Source: Metridium senile (lineage: Eukaryota; Cnidaria; Anthozoa; Actiniaria; Metridiidae). From it: DNA of 64,000 nucleotides. Location of the stretch: contig OX459103.1 of assembly GCA_949775045.1 (NCBI GenBank), positions 2,340,001-2,404,000 of the forward strand. The letters are read 5' to 3'. Position numbers and translations under genes: made by a program. The notes under the pieces are model-generated. The model saw only the letters and a list, made by a program, of their open reading frames with translations, was not told the DNA's origin and searched no databases. Of the stretch, positions 1-13,400 are shown in pieces (the stretch's first letter is position 1; each line of letters opens with the position of its first letter).

Positions 1-790
1 TCTGGAAGATCAGCTTCGGCTGAAGGGACTTCCGACGTAAAATACTATTCTTTCCTTTTTTTTTATAAATGATTATAGTGGCAGTAGTGGTTGCTTGGTG
101 TTGATTTTTGATTAAGATGATGATGACGACGATGGTGATTGTGGTTGTTGTGATGATGACGATTATAAAGGTTGTTGCAATTGTGATGATGATGGTGGTG
201 CTACGTGGTCTCTAGATGGTAATTTTGGTAATTACTGAGCTGAATTATGGCGGTAATAATTTTCATGATAATGGTGACAATCATGATAATGACATTTGAT
301 ACAATTTATATGAGGGTGTCAATAGTTGATACTGATGAAGTCTTATCAGAGTTTCATTCGTATACACCCTATGCAAAAGGCAATTCCTTACTTAATCAGT
401 ATTAGAAGACACCATTGCTTTTATTAGAAAGAGCACATCGAAATTAGTGATATTCCAAAATTTCAATGTAGTAACATAAACTGATCAAAAAGTTACAGCT
501 TTTTGAAGATTTGGATTAAAATTTGCACTTGGACCTTTAGAGCCTCGCTTTCGCATTTTTGGTACATTTCAAATGCTGATAACTCTGGAGTGATTCAATA
601 TGTGACAACAGAACTCTACAAAATTACTAATTTAGACATGCTCTTTCTTGTAAGGGAAAAATATTATTGAAATATTTTATTGTTCATGGTGTTTCGTGTT
701 GCTTGTTCTCAGTCCATTGCTCTTTTTGCATAGGACGTATATCGTATAACAAATGCCATAGACAGATCGTTAGTATTTTTCTATTTCCAG
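1..790. other. Upstream intron of gene A
   Basis: No coding exon seen. Bases 1-38 match the 3' end of the SINE at 47745-47952 (ggaagat, gctgaaggga). Bases 110-300 are a degraded GAT-rich microsatellite. The rest is AT-rich with no recognisable structure. Confidence 0.5.
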
Positions 791-938
791 AATGTCATTG
801 GAACGGAGCACACAGATCCAAATATTGCACAGAAAACGTCCCTGTATAAACCACTCGAAACTAGATTTATACGTTTTGAACCAAGCGCTGCAAAGACTCA
901 TCGTACTTTACGAGTTGAACTTTATGGAGTCCCTATTG
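791..938 (+). CDS. Gene A exon: C-terminal half of F5/8C domain 1
   Basis: Acceptor ttccag ends at 790 and the donor gtaatt starts at 939. The reading frame begins NVIGTEH and contains RFIRFEP and RVELYGVPI, the usual last strands of a discoidin domain. The exon enters in phase 0 and leaves in phase 1, as do the second exons of the other discoidin domains. The first half must lie upstream of the window; I found no matching half in 1-790. Confidence 0.8.
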
Positions 939-3900
939 GTAATTATTGAAATATATTTCAGTTTTCCAGAATGTCTTGATCTTCAACATAACGCGCGCGA
1001 ACATTGCCTATATTGACATATTGATGAAACTGCACTGGCTTCACATAGAAACACGAATCGTGTTTAATTATAGACGTCTTTACATACCCCTTTTATCGTG
1101 AGGTGGATGAGGTGGACAAAGAAGAGCAATCGGAGAGCAGGGAGATCAGGGAGAGCAGGGAGAGCAGGGAGAGCAGGGAGAGCAGGGGGAGCAGCAGGGA
1201 GAGCAGGGAGAGCAGGAAGAGCAGGAAGAGCAGGAAGAGCAGGGACAGCAGGGACAGCAGGGACAGCAGGGACAGCAGGGACAGCAGGGACAGCAGGGAC
1301 AGCAGGGACAGCAGGGACAGCAGGGACAGCAGGGACAGCAGGGACAGCAGGGACAGCAGGGACAGCAGGGACAGCAGGGACAGCAGGGACAGCAGGGACA
1401 GCAGGGACAGCAGGGACAGCAGGGACAGCAGGGACAGCAGGGACAGCAGGGACAGCAGGGACAGCAGGGACAGCAGGGACAGCAGGGACAGCAGGGACAG
1501 CAGGGACAGCAGGGACAGCAGGGACAGCAGGGACAGCAGGGACAGCAGGGACAGCAGGGACAGCAGGGACAGCAGGGACAGCAGGGACAGCAGGGACAGC
1601 AGGGACAGCAGGGACAGCAGGGACAGCAGGGACAGCAGGGACAGCAGGGACAGCAGGGACAGCAGGGACAGCAGGGACAGCAGGGACAGCAGGGACAGCA
1701 GGGACAGCAGGGACAGCAGGGACAGCAGGGACAGCAGGGACAGCAGGGACAGCAGGGACAGCAGGGACAGCAGGGACAGCAGGGACAGCAGGGACAGCAG
1801 GGACAGCAGGGACAGCAGGGACAGCAGGGACAGCAGGGACAGCAGGGACAGCAGGGACAGCAGGGACAGCAGGGACAGCAGGGACAGCAGGGACAGCAAT
1901 ATTTGTTGTCTCTCACTCTCTCCTATAAAAACACTCTGATACTACATTGGCTGAGCTCTGTTTACTGGGCATAAAAACAAGTCAAGTGTAAAATAATATT
2001 ATATATATTTTAATCAGTTCTCCATAAAACCTGTTCCTATGCCATGGGAATGGAAAACTATGGTATCGACGACTCCCAGATAACTGCCTCTCATGAACCA
2101 ACAATCGAGAAAGAAAAATACGACAAACACTCTGTTCGTTTACACAACAAGTATTCTTGGCGTCCTGATGCTAGAAGTGACTCTTACCTACAAGTTAGTT
2201 TTGGGATGGTTGCTACAGTAACTGGAATAGCTACACAGGGTGACAACGAGAAACCATTTTGGGTGAAATCGTATAAGATTCTCTACAGTTCAGATGGTAA
2301 CAATTGGAAATATTTCAAGGTATTGAGAACTTCACGGACAAATGTATCATATAAAGTTTTAAATGGAAAAGCGCCTTGATATACCTAGTAAGCGCATTGA
2401 GCAGATCTGAAAAATTTAATGCGCTCTAATATAAGAACTAGCCATTATTATTAACATTACGCCATATTGGTAACACAGCTATCCCATAACAACTTTCTCC
2501 CGTTCCCCCACTGAAAGAAACGCTGGCTACGCAGGCTAATTTTTAAGCAGTGTTCTCACTACGTTTTTGCAGTGATTTCGTTTGTAACATTTTTTCTGTT
2601 TTGTTACATGTATAGACTTTGAAAGGCAACAGTAGAGACACTAAGCTAAGGCTGCATATCTTTGGTAAAGAGTTGAATATCAGGCATATGCGTATTGTTC
2701 CATTGACCTGGAATGGTGGGATTGCCATAAGAATAGAACTATATGGATGTTACGGTAGGCAGTATACATTTAATTCCAATTCCGCAAGCATCTCTTTCAT
2801 CTTTGGGCCTTTTGGGCTTCCTGTGCTAACTAGCGCCTAGTCCCTCTCTGGTAGCAGCACAGGAAACCCAAATCCAAATTTGATCACAGAGACGCCTGTT
2901 GAGGAGGCTAGTAAATATGTAGGTGGTCATAGAAAATAGCGCGCGCTGATTGGTTAGAGAACTTCGGTAATCTTGCAGAGCATGAGGCAAGCAACAATTC
3001 CCTCCACTTTGGTCTATGATCAGCTGTAATCTTTTCAGCCGCTTCTCTCCAGTCCCGCCAATCGGTAATCGATTATCACTATTTAGTATAAATACAAAGG
3101 TGATTATACAAAATCGCGCGCTCTGATTGGTTTGCTATCTCGGATTATCAGCCGATTATCACCTTTTAGGACAAAATGGCTGCCAGTAGTTGTTTTGTCA
3201 CTGTTAGCGAAGATGAAATTGAAAACTTTAAAGAAAATGCTGTCCCAAAATCGACAAAAGAAGCTACTAAGTTTGGTGTCAAGCTATTTAAAGGTATCAG
3301 TAAATTTTCACGTTTTTTTGTTTGTCATTATATGCGAGACAAAGTTTACAATTTTTACGCGTTACGGTCGCGCTTTTAAAAAATAAAATATTTTCACTTT
3401 CAATGCTGTTTCCTTCTTTCTTTTTTTGAAATAATCACCTTTGTATTTATACTAAAACGATTGTTCACCTCAGGCGAAGTGATTATCGGTGAATATTTAC
3501 CTCGAAGCTCGAAGACTCACCGCTCGGTAAATATTCACCGATAATCACTTCGCCTTCGGCGAATAATTGTTAATTAAAAGTGTTTCGCGCACTTTTAATA
3601 ATGATATAGTAATATATCCAAACTGGCCTTTCATTGATGATTCACTGATTAAGAATGGGGAGAAACTGGAGACCATTGTGACTAAATGGTTATCCAGTTT
3701 GCTGGAACCGAAATGAGAGGTCAGTTTTGGACGAGGACTTTTAGTAGGGTTGGGAGGGTGGGTCAAAAAAGATGGGCCTACCATCCCCCATCCCCTCCCG
3801 TTTCCTAATGGCTTCTTCATAGGTTTCCTTGGTCCAGAGCTACTTGCGAATTCAGTATGACATTCCATACATTGGCACGATTTCGTGTTCTTTATCCGCT

Positions 3901-6900
3901 CCCGTGAATTTAATCCCAGTTTGGATAGTTTTTCTTCGAAACTTGCTGGTAATTTTTATTTTCGGAAATATTTAACTGCGTTTTTATACTATTTATATAA
4001 GCCAAAAATAACTCTTTTCAACAGTTATTTTTAAACAAGCTTTCGCTTGTTACGTACAATAAACAGTTAAATTTCACTATGCAAAAATATATATATTTGA
4101 TTTATGAACATATTTATATTAGATTTTACTGACATTAATTATATAGAGGATATTTCACTTGCATGCAACTTAGTTTTTATATTTATACACATTAACATAT
4201 TTTATTAATTTCTTTATTTAATTTTTTCAATAGAATGTAATAATTTTATAGGCGCATTTGATCATATCCAAATGTTAATTTGCGCCTTCATATAAGTAAT
4301 AAATTATTATTATTATGTTCACCAGTTATTATTCCACGATATTCACTTCGCCTTATGCAATAATTCTTAAATATCACCATACAATGAAAACCATGTACTT
4401 TCCAGTAGCCGTTTCTGATTTTTTTCCCTCTCATTAGCAACATGTGATAACAGTCCAATTGGTATCGAAGATGGCACAATCCTAGATAGTCAAATCAGCG
4501 TTTCATCCGACTTCAAATCACCATTCAAAGGTCGTCTTAATTCGGGAAGTTCGTGGTGTGCAGAGGCCGGCTCTAATAAGATACCAATGATACAGATAGA
4601 CATGGGCGCTACTCACTTGTTGTGCGCCATTGCTACCCAAGGCAACAAAATGAGCGATGAAATGGCTCAAAATTATCACCTAAAAACATCAATGGAAAAT
4701 AAAAATGATTGGAAAAATGATTGGAATTCGTATGAGGAGAATGGAAAGGTTAAGGTCAGTGCCTGCATGTGTAGACTATCAAATTTGATGAACAGTTTTT
4801 GAATCCAGTATAATGCTACACTTTTTCCCTTTTAATGAATCCTCTCCAACCTCGTTCCCAGGGCACTCTCCCTTCGCTTTCGTAGAGGGCCCTGGGAACG
4901 AGGTTGGCATCCTCTCGGCATCCGCATTTATTAGCTAAATCTTTGCTCCGTGACCTCCAGCTTCGCCGCTAAAATGTTTGTCTTTAGTATCTGTTCATCA
5001 TGCTTTGGGGGTGGAGCTTACTAGGTGCAATCAAAAGTGCAATCAAAAGCTTTCCCTTCAAACTGATTGTAGATCAGGAAAAAAACAACATAAAATCAAA
5101 ACGACATGTACAATTTTCTGGTCGCTATGCAATGATTCCGACAATAATGCTTACTATAATGTTAAGAATGTGATAACGAGAAGCCATTTTTTAAACATTT
5201 TACTAGAAAAGTGATATTTTCGGTACATCATCCGATAACAATTATATAATTTTTTCTTTTGATGATAGTTATCGGATGATGGCCGAAATATCACTTTACT
5301 AGCTAGTAAAACTAATGTTTAAAAAATGCATTCTTAATTCAAATATATGCCCGAACAACAAGGGGCCATTTTGCATGAGCATGCGCGCAACTGCTGCGCT
5401 ATAACAACCGTGGGCTCTCGGAACGACATTGTTGTTGCTGGGAAGGCTTTGATTCTGGAGGCCAGTGTGAGCATAATTGCTATTTTTATTTATTGGGACA
5501 ATTTTTCTATCAAAATCAATTAGATATAAGAAAAGTTCACATGATTTTCTTTCAAATTTTATAAAAATCGCCGTGGTATTTTGGCTAGATCTTTAACACG
5601 AAGCCAATTTGTACAGTCATAATATAGTAAAATATATGTACACATCTTCGTCAACAATTAAGTCCTAAAATGTGAATCGATCGTACTGCAATAGTTTATT
5701 TCAATGTTAATAATGATACAGCTATAGAACTATGCAGATATCTATATGATAAATCAATTCAGACAAGTTGAATTCTCCAAGCAAAGAAATGCTAAAAATG
5801 CCGTGAGTGCTAAATATCACGTAAGAATTTGCAGAATTCACATCATTCCCCAATTTTCATCGGCAAGAAAACATTATGAACACATTTGTAAAGCTTAAAT
5901 CTTGATATTGGTAACCTTAGAACAGTGGTATTTTTTCGAAAAGTAATATTTTCGAATATTTTACATAACAGCTAATAATAGTTAAGCGTAATTATTATAC
6001 ATTTCAAGAAATTGTCGTTCGAACACTGCGAGTGCGATGTCCATAAACGGTGCTTAATTATATTACTACACATGTACATTGATCATTTACTTCAATGCCT
6101 GCAGTAAATCTTGACCAGCACTCATCAAAACTAACATCAAAACTAACACATATTTGTGTTTATAAACCTCAGCAGCTTCCATATTGTAAACACAAAGTTC
6201 TTTATATCAACATTTCTAGAATAAGATTTTAAACAGTCCCAATCGGTCCAATAACGCCAGTGTTTCTCCTCGTTGTAGGTTGAACCATTTATGAGTATTC
6301 TTGAGCCATGACAGAACGTTTCAGCGTCGAAAACATCCAAATAATATTGTTGAAATTGTCTCTCATGTCGGCGTACTTTCTCGCTTGAAGTGAATCACTC
6401 ATGAAATTTAGACAACTGGCGCATGCGCACACAAAACGGCCCCTTGTTTGCCCGAACTAGTACTATGACGTTATTATTATTTTTTATCATTTTTAGGTTT
6501 TCAAAGGCAATGATCATAGTAATGTCACAATAAAAAACCATCTTGAAAATGTAAAGCTGTGTAGATATGTACGAATCTTCCCCGAAAAGTATCGTGGTAG
6601 GGTATGTATGCGTGTAGAACTTTATGGAGTAAAACAAACAAGTAAGTAAGCTATTGGTTTCAATATCTTTATATCCATTGTTACCTTTATATCTTTTTCA
6701 GGGGTTATATAGAGTACTAAAGTGAATACGTCACCTTTTGTTAGTTGTCAAGGAAACTTGTTCTAAACTAAAGTCGACCAACCGTATTTCTTTTGTTCTT
6801 CTATAGAAATGTGTGCTGAAAAGTTACTATTTAAATCTACGGCCTGCGTGCTTCCAGACGTTACTCGTTTAAGTCCCTTCTGCGAATCAGATCTAAAGAA

Positions 6901-7404
6901 ATATTTCTTGTTCTCAGCGTTCCTGGATTTGAGTACGCGCTCTGATTGGCTTATTCTAACAAGTCCGCTGATTGGCTACTAATTATTGTTCCCAGTCCTA
7001 CTCATGTGTCAGAATCAAAATGTTTGTAATTGCCACTCACCAATAAGACCTAAAACCATATGAGTGGGGCCCAGAACAAGAAATATTTCTCTGATGCGCA
7101 GACGGACTTCACGGAGAAAAAATTATCGAGCAAACTCAGAATTATATTAATGGAATAAACTTCCATTAAGTCTTAGAACAACATGCATCAACACGTTTAA
7201 AAAGGGAATTAAGACTTATCTTTTTAATGAAACTTTTAGCTGATATTCCATATATTTATCTATTTAATAGTACGAATTGTAAATTAGTAGTGACATAATT
7301 TGATATGTATTATATTATTAGTTATTATTTATCTATTCTTTGTAATTAGTTATATGTAAAGTCCTATTGATCTTTTCTTGTAAATAGGTCTATATAAATA
7401 ATAA

Positions 7405-7435
<31 letters not shown>

Positions 7436-10400
7436 ATATTTCACTATTTATTTATCATATTTGATTACTGAAGTTATACATAGAATTTCGAACTGTACAA
7501 AAATCAAATAATTATTATAAAATTATTGTTATCTTTCAGCATGTGCACTATCTTCTGTAGGAATAGCAAATCCTTTCTCAACTGTTCCAGACTCTCAACT
7601 ACAATCCAGTTCATATCTATCTCCTAATTATGGGCCAGAACATGGTAGACTTTTAGACAACTACTGTTGGAAACCTAAAACCAAAGCCTATTTAACAGAC
7701 TATTTACTGGTACTATTGAGTATAGATGGATGAATGAATGATGGATGGATGGATGGATGGATGGACGGACGGACGGATGGATGGACTGACGGATGGATGG
7801 ATTTATTCATTCGTTCATTCATCAATGTATTTGATCGTTCATTTATTCTTTCATTTACTCTAACATTCATTTCCTCATCCATTTATTTATTTATTCATCC
7901 ATTTATTGCTCATTTATTCATTCATTCGCTCGTTTGTTCATCATTTTATTTGATCGATCATTTATTATTTTAATTATTCTTTCTTTCATTCATTCATTCA
8001 TTTCTTCATTCATTCATTCATTTCTTCATTCATACATTCACTCGCCAATCCTTGCATTTATTTGTTTACTCGTAGCTGCGCTCATTGATTCGAATTTCTA
8101 GACCTTGAGAAACTTAGTAGCCGTGCCTTTTAGCGCACGAAAATAACGCTTATCAGATTTAAGAAGAACAAAACACATTCCATCGCTAAGGGCAAAACTA
8201 CAACTTCATTAACACAATTAAAATGAAAGGTTTGGAGTGCTAGCAAGCGATTCGTAACCTGATTGACCGCAAAAATGTCAACATATCTTGATGCCGTAGC
8301 GAGGTTGATTTGAAAAAAAAAAAAAAAAAAAAATATATTCAACAAAAAGATTGATAAATAACTAAAACAATTGTAGTTTTGCCCTTGTTAGCGACGGAAT
8401 GTTTTTGCCGGCTGTTTACATAATTAATAAGCCTCATTTTCTTGCGCGATAAAGGTGCGGATACTAAGTCTTGTAGAAAGTCTATTCATTCATATATCTA
8501 TTTATTCGTTCATCCATATTTTCATTCATTCATTCATTTATCATTCATTCATTCATTTGCTCATTCATTCGTTCAATCCATAATCCATATATTTTTTCTC
8601 TTTTTTCTGTTCAGCCTCGTTTCCAGGGCCCTCTCCTTTCCACCCAAAAAGTGAAGGTGGAGGGCCCTGGGAACGAGGTTGTTTTCTGTTGTTTAATTTT
8701 TCAAAATGTAATAAATTGTTCGTTTATTAGATTGATCTTGGTGATCCGCACATTCTGTGTGGTGTTGGTCTACAAGGAAACGGTCAATCAGGATTGGACG
8801 AAAGAATTTTGGCTTATTATCTGGAGTTTTCCATAGGTCAGGATTCAGTATTTTACCCTGACCACCCTGAATCTGCACCTCCGCAGGTAAATTAGCCTGT
8901 CGTTTTTTGGTTATTTTGGGATAGCTGGGTTCCCGATATGGCCGCGCGAAACCTAAGACAAGAGCAAAAAAAAAGAGGGTGGGGAGGGGGCGGGGGAGGG
9001 AGAGGGAGAGGGAGAAGGAGATGGAGAAGGGGAGGGGGAGGGAGAGGGAGAAGGGGAGGTTGAGGGTGAGGGGAAGGTGTGTAGCCATATTGGTAACACA
9101 GCTATCCCAAAATAACAAAAAAAAAAAAAAAAACATCTCAAATTTCCAACTCATTAGATATATGTATTACGATGTTTGTTTTTTCTGTATAGGAAGTTTC
9201 TCAAAATCGCTCACACTATGCCACCGTCCACATCGACAAGCACTCATTTCCTGGTATTTACTCTGCAAAGTTTGTCAGGATATATCCAGTTCAATTCGAA
9301 AAATGGAAATGTGTCAGGATCGAGCTGTATGGAGTTAAACAATGTAGGTCCCCCTCTTCGGTTGGGGCCGGTTGTACAAAGCCTGGATAAAGGGCTACTG
9401 CACCGGCGGATAATTCCCTTTATTATACATTTTACTAACTTACTTTTTTATTATCAAGACCTTTTTTATTATAAAGACACTAGCTATACTCTCTATGTGC
9501 TTCGTCTTTTCGGATAAGGACGTAAAGTCGGATCGAGGTCCCGTGGTGGACGTAAAAGATCCTGTTGTGCTCTTCATAAAATAAATAAATAGATAAATAG
9601 ATTGTTCTATCTGTTTCTTTTGTTTCTGGGGTTTTCGACTTTCTACGAACTCAGACATTCCAACAGCTTGTCGTAAAATACGATTTTGCTGCCGTCAATC
9701 AAGGATTTAAAAGGTACCAACTAATAAATTTTGATTGGCTGCAGCTAAAAACGTATTTCACAGCCAGCCATTGGAATGTCTGAGTTCGTAAAAAGACGAA
9801 AACAGCAATAAAAGTTTATAAAACATTACAGAGTTTGAAAGAATAATCTAAGTCACAGTCGTGCCAAGATGTTTGAAAATTGCTGCTAACAACAACTATT
9901 TCTGAAAACATCTTTTTTTATCGCAGCATGGAGACAATCTTTTGGAGTTGAGAGTATAGCACAAATGTCACACATTTCGGCTGAAAAGGATATATTAGGA
10001 CCAAGTTCGCTTGACAGAAACCATCATATTCATGCACCCTATAGTCGCTTATATGGACCAAAATCATGGTGTGGAAATGAGAATGATCCGTATCTACAAC
10101 TTGATCTTGGCAGCGTCAAACAGCTTTATGGAATTGCGATCCTTGGATCCAAAGAAATGTCAAGCTGGATAAAATCTTATGATCTTTCGTATGGTGTTAA
10201 GGAATCTAACATGTCAGTCGTTAAGGTTAGTATTGATATATATATATTATTCATAAACAATAAGGGACCAAGAGTGCTACCTTGCGGCACACCACATTTG
10301 ATTTCTCTAAGATCAGAAGTAATATTATTAATTTTAACCTGTTGTTTTCTATTAGTTAAGTAATTAGTAAACCAGCCCTTTTTTTTTTGCATAAAATCCC

Positions 10401-13400
10401 CTTATGTCTTTGGTGAGAAGTACATTTAATGTATAAGCTTGTTTTACCTATTCAAACTCGCGACCGCATTTTCAAATGAAAAACGAAATCCTTTAGCCAT
10501 CTAAACTGGTCACGTGTCCGCCCCTAAGTCAAAATTATTATTAAAGTTTTGATTAATTTTTATTAAAATCAGATGAGTTTTGTGGCAATGACAAATAAAA
10601 ACGTATTTTCGTGAAACACTGGCTAGAACCAGGCCTTAACATACTTGAGACATTACAGTGCGAATCAAAAAACCGTGGGCACCCAGAAATATTTAAGAAA
10701 TTGTTTATTGTCTTTTGAACAACTCAAAAACAACCTTAACTACAAAGGTTTATTATAGTATACATCAGTTAAACTTCTTGCGGTGATATAGTAGTTGCTG
10801 AGTTGCCTCAACGAACTATAAACAATTTCAAAACAATTTCTAGGTGCCAACGGTTTTTTGATTCGCACTGTAAATGTGGTAGGATCGTTTATTTCCGCCT
10901 TATGATATACAACATAAAGCTTGAGAGAACAAACTGTATCCTCTCGCTTTACTGCATCGATTTTATTCACAGGACATTCGTACCCACTCGGACCATATGG
11001 GAGCTAGTGCTTTTTGGCTACGGACTTTTTTGCCTCAGTTTGCTCAATATGTGCGCATAATACCAAGGGAATGGAATGTTGCTCCTGTTTTTAGAGTTGA
11101 TCTTTTTGGATCTAACAGAGGTATGTACGAACTATCAACTAATGTAATGATCAAAATCATTATCATCATCAACACCACCACCATTAAGGTGACTCGATTC
11201 AGTATTTTTACGTGCTGGGGATATCAAAAGTTAACCGACTCGTCATTTTCGAGAGATAATTTATATAATGTGAAAAATCCTAAAAATAACTCTCCAAAAA
11301 TAAGAACGCGTTTCATTTAAAACTGCTCTCTTAGAAATTTACAAAATTCGGCTAAATTCGTTTCCACAATGTATCCTAGCAGTACCTAAAACCGATTTAC
11401 CTAAATATCTCACCGCGCCCGGAAAACAGGCCAGAATTGAAGAAAAAAAACCCATAGCAACCTAGCGTTGTTATGGACGCTCCGATTTCGAAAAACCGTA
11501 TTGCATTGTAGACTTTAATCTATCTCTAGTAAGTTGATGGTATATCATACAACAGAAAGTTGCTTCAAAGCACATGTTTTTTTCGGTTGAAAATTGGTGG
11601 TCAGGCCGTAAAAATATTGAATCGAGCCACCTTACTGCGGTTTTCGACTTTCTGCGAACTCAGACATTTCAACGGCTCGATGTGAAACACGTTTTTAGCT
11701 GCCGTCAATCAAGGATTTAAAAGGTACCGACTAATTAGTTTTGATTGACGGCAGCTAAAAACGTGTTTCACAAATAAAGCCGTGGGAATGTCTGAGTTCG
11801 TAGAAAGTGGAAAACTGCAGTAATCTTCATCGTCACAATCTTTACCATCTTTATAGTCATCTTCATATACCACCAACTCCACCACCACCCCCACCAGCAT
11901 CATCATAATAATCATAACCATCTCTCTTCGTCCTTTTTGTTTTAGCCAATTCCCTAATTATACACATTTAATTTTTGCGCTCTACACCAGTTAGCCTGCG
12001 TAGCAAGCGTTTCTTTTGGGGGAACGGGAGAAAGTTGTTTTTTTGGTTGTTTTGGGATAGCTGAGACGAGTACAAAAAATAAAGTTAGGGGGAGGGGGAG
12101 AGGAGGGAAGGAAACACTTTTCCTCCGCTCTTCCCCACTCCCCCTCCCCCAATCTCGTTTTTTTGCACTCGTCTTATGTTTCGCGCGGCCATATTGGTAA
12201 CACAGCTATCCCAAAACAACCAAAAAAACAACTTTCTCCCGTTCCCCCCAGAGGAGGTTGAACAATCATCGCAGTGCATCATGGGTCAAAATCTAAATTT
12301 ATTCAGTCGATGTACAACCGTCGTGATGAGAAGAGCTCCGATTAAACTTTCCAAGTCAAAATAAAACGATATTTTTACGATGAGAGAGAGTAGTTGTGCT
12401 TTCAAATCTAAGAACTATCCTTATATTACATAGGTTTGATTTAATTCCTTCATTTAACAAGCTGTGAGCTTTTTAGGTCACTGAATTGATGTACTTTGTG
12501 ACACGGCGATGACTGCTAAAATTCACCATTCTCAAGACCTCCTTGAATGGCCCCAAAAACCTAAGAAAACCACACATAAACCTTCCTAAACTCATAATCT
12601 CTTATTTTTGAAAAAATAATGTATTACTAACTAAAGAAAAGATTTCAAACGGGACAACTTTGAACGTTATCCATCAGTTGAACTTCGAACGAGCCGTTAA
12701 ATAACACAGGAAGCCCAAAACCACAGATTTCTAGAAAGCGCCGTGACATGACTGAATATCTTCAGGAACTTCAGGGGATCCGAAAACTTTAATGTATGCT
12801 CTTAACATCTTTCAAATAGATAAATATATTCTTTGAAGCCTTAGTGAAAAAAGTCTAGCCCAAAATAATACATGTTTGAATATTTAGATAGGCGAAGAGA
12901 TCGCGTAACGCAATGTGTACAGGCCATAACAAAAATTGTTTATTCCTTCTTTGAAAGCGTATATCTTGAAAACGGTAGGAGGTTCGATCGGGTTCGATCG
13001 ACGTTTTTTCTTCAATTATTTATCATCTTTAATTTGATGTGTGTTTGATTTTATTAACTTTGTTACTGAAGTGCACACGAACAGTTCTTTTGTCTGTATG
13101 TTTAGTCGTTCGTTTGTGTCTCTGCAATTTGCATAACACTGAGTTCGATTGACAAATTAAACATGAATTGATTACTTATCTGGTTTCAGCCTCCATAGAC
13201 TAAGAGTTTGGTTTCTGATTACATGTTTGATCTTTTAATTTTTTAAAAATTCTCAATTTTGAACCGATTTATGAGTCGTTCTTCTTGTATACTTGAAAAA
13301 TACTTTCTCGAAATAAGTGCTCCATCACCGCGAAATTTAGCGCATTCTGATTGGCCGAAATAAACCACGTGTAGCTTGCACAACCTCCTCTGCGTTCCCC

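Noticed and set aside
970..1016. Possible exon after ttttccag at 969
   Set aside because: The frame stops after about 15 codons without a donor; the 938 to 2018 join fits in phase without it.
1093..1939. Long ORFs on both strands over the 9-bp repeat
   Set aside because: A period divisible by three keeps frames open; no splice or coding context.
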